This document shows positions 59,792 to 64,000 of a DNA stretch of 64,000 nt, one piece after another (within the stretch, counting starts at the first letter, position 1; every line of letters starts with the position of its first letter). The notes under the pieces were generated by a model that was not told the DNA's origin, made no database searches, and saw only the letters and a list, made by a program, of their open reading frames with translations. Position numbers and translations under genes: made by a program. The stretch comes from DASQBT01 sp963746955 (lineage in GTDB: Bacteria; Pseudomonadota; Gammaproteobacteria; Burkholderiales; Thiobacillaceae), in contig CAVVDR010000007.1 in NCBI GenBank assembly GCA_963746955.1, positions 1-64,000 of the forward strand, in the 5' to 3' direction.

Positions 59792-60853
59792 TCAGAGCTG
59801 TTTCACCACTGCATCGCCCATTTCGCTGCATGAGACCTTCTTCGTGCCTTCGGTCCAGATGTCGCCAGTGCGATAGCCCAGGGCAATCACATTCTTAACC
59901 GCGTCGTCGATGCGCTCAGCCGTTGCCAGATCGCCGAGCGTGTAGCGAAACATCATGCCGACGGACAATATGGTGGCCAGCGGATTGGCCAGATTCCTTC
60001 CGGCAATGTCCGGCGCCGAGCCGTGGATGGGCTCATACATGCCCTTGTTGTTCTGATCCAGGGAGGCCGACGGCAGCATGCCGATGGAACCGGACAACAT
60101 GGAGGCCTCATCGGAAAGGACGTCACCGAAGATGTTACCCGTAACGATCACGTCAAACTGTTTGGGATTGCGCACCAGTTGCATGGCGGCGTTGTCCACG
60201 TACATATGGGACAGCGCCACCTCGGGATATTGTCCGCCGACCTCGATCACTACCTCTTTCCAAAGCTCGGAACATTCCAGCACATTGGCCTTTTCCACCG
60301 AGCACAGTTTCCTGCCGCGTTTCATGGCGATGCCAAACGCGACATGCGCCACTCGCCGGATTTCGGATTCGGCGTAGAGCATGGTGTTGAAGCCTACGCG
60401 CTCGCCATTTCGTACTTCAATGCCGCGCGGCCGGCCGAAATACACATCGCCGGTCAGTTCGCGTACGATCATGAGGTCCAGTCCGGCCACCACTTCCGGC
60501 TTGAGGCTGGAGGCGGCGGCCAGTTCGGGATACAGCAGCGCGGGCCGCAGGTTGGCAAACAGATTGAGTTCCTTGCGGATGCGCAGCAGTCCGCGCTCCG
60601 GGCGCAGAGGCCGGTCAAGCGCGTCATACTGCGGCCCGCCCACCGCGCCCAGCAGCACTGCATCGGCTTGCCGCGCGAGCGTCAGCGTGGCTTCCGGCAG
60701 CGGATCGCCCGCCGCGTCATAGCCGGCACCGCCGATCGGCGCCTCTTCCATTTCGATGTTGATGCCGTCCGACTTCAGGGCCGTCAATACCTTCACCGCT
60801 TGGGCCACGATTTCCGGGCCGATGCCGTCGCCGGGCAGTACTGCAAGCTTCAT
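59792..60853 (-). CDS. leuB: 3-isopropylmalate dehydrogenase
   Basis: The 353-residue enzyme has MKLAVLPGDGIGPEIVAQAVKVL, VRELTGDVYFGRPRG, the substrate Tyr region and VTGNIFGDVLSDEASMLSGSIGMLPSASL, with HGSAPDIAGRNLANP for NAD. It oxidises and decarboxylates 3-isopropylmalate in leucine synthesis. It is 78 bp downstream of leuD. Confidence 0.97.
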   Translation of the reverse strand: MKLAVLPGDGIGPEIVAQAVKVLTALKSDGINIEMEEAPIGGAGYDAAGDPLPEATLTLARQADAVLLGAVGGPQYDALDRPLRPERGLLRIRKELNLFANLRPALLYPELAAASSLKPEVVAGLDLMIVRELTGDVYFGRPRGIEVRNGERVGFNTMLYAESEIRRVAHVAFGIAMKRGRKLCSVEKANVLECSELWKEVVIEVGGQYPEVALSHMYVDNAAMQLVRNPKQFDVIVTGNIFGDVLSDEASMLSGSIGMLPSASLDQNNKGMYEPIHGSAPDIAGRNLANPLATILSVGMMFRYTLGDLATAERIDDAVKNVIALGYRTGDIWTEGTKKVSCSEMGDAVVKQL

Positions 60854-60931
60854 AGGCTACTTTTCACCGCAAGCTACACTAAGGGTTCAAAAGATGAGGA
60901 AATAACTTCGCGCATTTCGCGTCCTTGGCGG

Positions 60932-61570
60932 TCAAGCAAACAGCCACGGCGCTTCCACTTTGCGCCGCTCTTCGTACGCCTTGATCTCGTCGCCCTGCAA
61001 CAACGTGAGGGCGATGTCGTCCAGGCCGTTAAGCAGCCGGTTCTTGCGCCCTTCGTCCACGCTGAAGCTGAGCACGTCGCCGGTGGGCGTGGTCACGGTC
61101 TGCTGGTCCAGATCCACGTTCAGGGCGTAACCCTCATGCGCCTCGCATTCCTTGAACAGCCGGTCGACCGTGGCGGCCTCTAGCACGATGGGCAAAAGCC
61201 CATTCTTGAAGCAGTTGTTGAAGAAGATATCGGCAAAGCTGGGCGCAATGATGGCGCGAAAGCCATAGTCCTCCAGCGCCCAGGGCGCATGCTCGCGGCT
61301 CGACCCGCAGCCGAAATTTTCTCGCGCCAGCAGCACGGAGGCGTCCTGGTAGCGCGGCCGGTTCATCACGAAATCCGGATTGAGCGGACGGTCGTGATTC
61401 GACTTGCCCGGCTCGCCCGCGTCAAGATATCGCCATTCATCAAACAGGTTGGGACCGAATCCCGAGCGCTTGATTGATTTCAGAAACTGCTTCGGGATGA
61501 TCGCGTCCGTATCCACGTTGGCGCGGTCAAGCGGCACCACCAGGCCGGTATGACGGGTGAAGGCCTTCAT
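60932..61570 (-). CDS. leuD: 3-isopropylmalate dehydratase small subunit
   Basis: The 212-residue swivel domain has PLDRANVDTDAIIPKQFLKS, ENFGCGSSREHAPWAL and FRAIIAPSFADIFFNNCFKNGLLPIVL. It pairs with LeuC to isomerise 2- to 3-isopropylmalate. ATG 61570 abuts the stop codon of the entericidin gene, so the two are translated in tandem. Confidence 0.97.
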   Translation of the reverse strand: MKAFTRHTGLVVPLDRANVDTDAIIPKQFLKSIKRSGFGPNLFDEWRYLDAGEPGKSNHDRPLNPDFVMNRPRYQDASVLLARENFGCGSSREHAPWALEDYGFRAIIAPSFADIFFNNCFKNGLLPIVLEAATVDRLFKECEAHEGYALNVDLDQQTVTTPTGDVLSFSVDEGRKNRLLNGLDDIALTLLQGDEIKAYEERRKVEAPWLFA

Positions 61571-61699
61571 TTATCTGCTGCCGGCGTTTTTCACGGCCGC
61601 GCCAGCGTTTTCTATATCCTGACCCATGCCGCGCACGGTATTGCAGGCTGAGAGACTCACAAGCCCGACGAGGGCCACAATGATTGTCAACACACGCAT
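61571..61699 (-). CDS. Entericidin A/B-family small lipoprotein
   Basis: The 42-residue product MRVLTIIVALVGLVSLSACN, then TVRGMGQDIENAGAAVKNAG, is the entericidin pattern. A lipoprotein signal with the lipidated cysteine at residue 19 (LSAC) is followed by a short amphipathic helix. GGAG lies 7 nt before ATG 61699. Entericidins are small cell-envelope lipoproteins. The placement between leuC and leuD is a recurring betaproteobacterial arrangement. Confidence 0.9.
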   Translation of the reverse strand: MRVLTIIVALVGLVSLSACNTVRGMGQDIENAGAAVKNAGSR

Positions 61700-61914
61700 G
61701 TACTTCTCCTGTTCAATTGCACCGGGGGACAGGGCACGTCCCCATAACTACAAAAAACACAGCAATCACCCGGCTTGGGCTCCAGCAACGCCTTGCAGGC
61801 CGGGCACTCAAGAAGTACCTGGCAGGCATGAAGCGGCATGACGCAGGCGGTCGCGGTCCCGCACCGGGGGCAAGTCAGCGTCGACTGCAAAGCCGGGCTA
61901 AAATGTTCTGACAT
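61687..61914 (-). CDS. Small Cys-rich GDCCVFCSYG-motif protein (75 aa)
   Basis: The 75-residue product has zinc-ribbon pairs CPRC and CPAC (C-x2-C at about 16-19 and 39-42), then GDCCVFCSYGDVPCPP, a conserved cysteine-dense motif found in a small family of unknown function. It is probably a metal-binding protein. ATG 61914 overlaps the leuC 3' end by 17 bp, and its stop overlaps the entericidin start by 13 bp, so it is embedded in the leuC-ecn-leuD unit. Confidence 0.7.
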   Translation of the reverse strand: MSEHFSPALQSTLTCPRCGTATACVMPLHACQVLLECPACKALLEPKPGDCCVFCSYGDVPCPPVQLNRRSTCVC

Positions 61915-63301
61915 CGACAAAGTGCCCGGCTATGCCGGCCGCAGCCGCCATGGCGGGACTGACAAGGTGGGTGCGACCGCCTACCCCCTGGCGGCCCTCG
62001 AAGTTGCGGTTGGAGGTCGAGGCGCACCGCTCGCCCGGCTCCAGCCGATCGGCATTCATCGCCAGACACATCGAGCAGCCTGGCTCGCGCCATTCAAACC
62101 CGGCCTTGAGAAATATCTGGTCCAGGCCTTCGTCTTCGGCCTGTTTTTTCACCAGCCCGGAGCCCGGCACCACCATGGCCAGCTTTACGCTTGCCGCCTT
62201 CCGCCGACCCCTGACCACCGCAGCCGCCTCGCGCAAGTCTTCGATGCGTGAATTGGTGCAGGAACCGATGAATACCTTGTCGATATAAATCCGCGCAATC
62301 GGGGTGCCCGGTTCCAACGCCATGTATTTGAGCGCCCGTTCCCAGTCGTGCTTTTTCACTTCACTGGGCGCATGCGCCGGATCGGGCACCTTGCCGTCGA
62401 TGGTGACGACCATCTCGGGTGACGTTCCCCAGGTTACCTGGGGCTTGATCCTGGCAGCATCCAGCACCACTTCGGCATCGAACTGCGCGTCAGGATCGGA
62501 TACGAGCGACTTCCAGTATTCCACCGCCTGGGCCCACAATTCGCCCCTGGGCGCGAAAGGCCGGCCGCGGACATATTCGATGGTCTTTTCGTCTACCGCC
62601 ACCATGCCGGCGCGCGCACCCGCCTCAATCGCCATGTTGCACAGCGTCATGCGCCCTTCCATGCTCAGGCGGCGAATGGCAGAGCCGGCGAATTCAACGG
62701 CGTAGCCGGTGCCACCCGCGGTGCCGATTTCGCCGATGATGGCGAGCGCCACGTCCTTGGCTGTCACACCCTCTCCCAGTTTGCCTTCCACGACAATGCG
62801 CATGGCCTTTGATTTCTTCTGCACCAGGCACTGGGTGGCCAGCACATGCTCGACTTCCGACGTGCCGATGCCCTGCGCCAGCGCGCCGAACGCCCCATGG
62901 GTCGAGGTATGCGAATCGCCGCATACCACCGTCATGCCGGGCAGGGTCAGCCCCTCTTCCGGGCCGATCACATGCACGATGCCCTGGCGTATGTCGTTCA
63001 TCCTGAATTCGATGATGCCGTACTCGGCGCAGTTGGCGTCCAGGGTTTCCACCTGCAGGCGCGATACCGGATCGGCGATGCCAAGCGCGCGATCCGTCGT
63101 CGGCACATTGTGATCCGGCACCGCCACCGACGTTCCCGCCCGCCACGGCCTGCGCCCGGCCAGCTTCAGGCCCTCGAAGGCCTGCGGACTGGTGACTTCA
63201 TGCACCAGATGGCGGTCGATGTACAGAAGCGTGGTGCCATCCGCTTCGGTATCCACCACGTGGGAATCCCAGAGTTTGTCGTAAAGCGTGCGGCCGCTCA
63301 T
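61898..63301 (-). CDS. leuC: 3-isopropylmalate dehydratase large subunit
   Basis: The 467-residue aconitase-type enzyme has MSGRTLYDKLWDSHVV and VVCGDSHTSTHGAFGALAQGIGTSE. The iron-sulfur cysteines appear in VFIGSCTNSRIEDLREAA and EPGCSMCLAMNADRL. It works with LeuD. It heads the leuC-GDCC protein-entericidin-leuD-leuB-asd segment; the 67-bp gap before it leads to the MFS transporter gene. Confidence 0.97.
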   Translation of the reverse strand: MSGRTLYDKLWDSHVVDTEADGTTLLYIDRHLVHEVTSPQAFEGLKLAGRRPWRAGTSVAVPDHNVPTTDRALGIADPVSRLQVETLDANCAEYGIIEFRMNDIRQGIVHVIGPEEGLTLPGMTVVCGDSHTSTHGAFGALAQGIGTSEVEHVLATQCLVQKKSKAMRIVVEGKLGEGVTAKDVALAIIGEIGTAGGTGYAVEFAGSAIRRLSMEGRMTLCNMAIEAGARAGMVAVDEKTIEYVRGRPFAPRGELWAQAVEYWKSLVSDPDAQFDAEVVLDAARIKPQVTWGTSPEMVVTIDGKVPDPAHAPSEVKKHDWERALKYMALEPGTPIARIYIDKVFIGSCTNSRIEDLREAAAVVRGRRKAASVKLAMVVPGSGLVKKQAEDEGLDQIFLKAGFEWREPGCSMCLAMNADRLEPGERCASTSNRNFEGRQGVGGRTHLVSPAMAAAAGIAGHFVDVRTF

Positions 63302-63368
63302 GAAACTTGCCTAAGCTGCGGAAAAGATTGAAATTATACCCTCTCAGACCGTCAAGGCGCACCGGGGT

Positions 63369-64000
63369 TCATGTCGCCAGCCGGCCGCTTTTCCATGCCA
63401 CCAGCACGAATGCCAGTCCGGCGCAGGCTGCCGCTATGCTGAAGGTGGCCTGGGGACCCAGGCCATCCCAGGCAGCGCCCGAATAGAGCCCGCCCAGCGT
63501 CCCGCCGGCGCCGAAGGCCATGCTGTTATACAAACCCTGGCCGCGCGTCTGATGGCGCCCGCGGAAATGCCGGTGTATCAGGGCGACCGCCGAAGAATGA
63601 AAGGCGCCAAAGGTAGCCGCGTGCAGGGTCTGGGCAAACAGCAGGGCCGGCAGGCTGTTCACCGCCCAGGCAATCAACAGAAAGCGCACCACGGCAAAGG
63701 CAAAGGTGGCCAGCAGGACGGTCTCCATACGCAGGCCTTGCGAGATGCGTGGCATCCACAGGAATACACCGATCTCGCACAACACGCCCAGCGCCCACAA
63801 CCAGCCCACGGTGGACTTGGCGTAACCATGATCGACCAGATAGATGGAATAGAAGGTGTAGTACGGCCCGTGCGCCGCCGCCATCAGAAAGCAGGCTACG
63901 AGCAGGGACCAGACTTCCGGCCGGCGGACGATTTCCCAAACCGGCAGATGATCGGTGGTGTGGACCTCGATTTCCGCCTCAGGGATGCGTCGCGCAAACA
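63369..64000 (-). CDS. MFS transporter (HcaT-like), C-terminal part; cut by window edge
   Basis: About 210 C-terminal codons are seen; the 5' end lies beyond 64000. The visible part holds a loop (RRIPEAEIEVHTTDHLPVW) and six membrane helices of the second MFS half. FLMAAAHGPYYTFYSIYLVDHGYAKSTVGWLWALGV, read in parts, and ATFGAFHSSAVALIHRHFRGRHQTRGQGLYNSMAFGAGGTLGG resemble the HcaT/PPP-type transporters. The substrate is unknown. Its stop lies 67 bp upstream of the leuC start on the same strand. Confidence 0.85.
   Translation of the reverse strand, partial: FARRIPEAEIEVHTTDHLPVWEIVRRPEVWSLLVACFLMAAAHGPYYTFYSIYLVDHGYAKSTVGWLWALGVLCEIGVFLWMPRISQGLRMETVLLATFAFAVVRFLLIAWAVNSLPALLFAQTLHAATFGAFHSSAVALIHRHFRGRHQTRGQGLYNSMAFGAGGTLGGLYSGAAWDGLGPQATFSIAAACAGLAFVLVAWKSGRLAT

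Overview
The window looks like a chromosomal segment of a betaproteobacterium, most likely from the Nitrosomonadales (Sulfuricella / Thiobacillus / Gallionella type). The evidence is two conserved gene blocks: mlaFED-(tolC)-mlaCB-yadGH-bolA-murA-hisG, and leuC-entericidin-leuD-leuB-asd-fimV-truA-trpFBA-accD-folC-SPOR-cvpA-purF-metZ. Assignment to a genus is a guess. No rRNA, tRNA or CRISPR array was seen.

Layout. 1-9.5 kb: single envelope or secreted-protein genes. These are an AI-2E exporter cut by the window edge, a tight three-gene unit of a cobalamin-binding radical SAM protein between two small membrane proteins, an FGE-like protein without the catalytic cysteines, a mono-haem secreted cytochrome-like protein, YceI, pirin and a periplasmic DsrE-like protein. 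A DUF2905 pseudogene also lies here. 9.6-12.3 kb: a toxin-antitoxin patch with an intact Phd/VapC pair, an AbrB/VapC pair whose toxin has a nonsense codon, and a DUF4143 ATPase. 12.4-16.7 kb: two complete insertion sequences inserted 30 bp apart, each with its own target duplication. They are followed by a decayed junction where a 3'-truncated nucleotidyltransferase gene meets a 5'-truncated capD-like gene. 16.7-30.0 kb: a surface-polysaccharide island. It makes CDP-glucose, converts it to a CDP-4-keto-6-deoxy sugar and probably epimerises, C-methylates and aminates it. It also encodes a fucosyltransferase, two methyltransferase-like enzymes, a sulfotransferase and further glycosyltransferases, with a mosaic partial duplication at 26.4-26.8 kb and AT-rich genes nearby.

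30.0-38.3 kb (minus strand): hisG, murA, bolA, an ABC-2 exporter and the Mla phospholipid-transport operon, with a TolC-family gene where MlaA is often found. 38.3-40.1 kb: a frameshifted DUF72-like gene and a strongly terminated gene for an exported Met/Trp-rich protein with a regular 12-13-residue repeat. This protein is the most unusual item in the window. 40.1-46.9 kb: cysS, two proteins sharing a C-terminal NTF2-like domain (one with TPRs, one an L,D-transpeptidase), ppiB, lpxH and metZ. metZ has a terminator-like hairpin inside its apparent leader. 47-63.3 kb: purF back to leuC, core biosynthesis on the minus strand. The right edge cuts an MFS transporter.

Starts were chosen from Shine-Dalgarno spacing, overlap with the preceding stop and family length. 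All family calls come from reading translated sequence without database searches.
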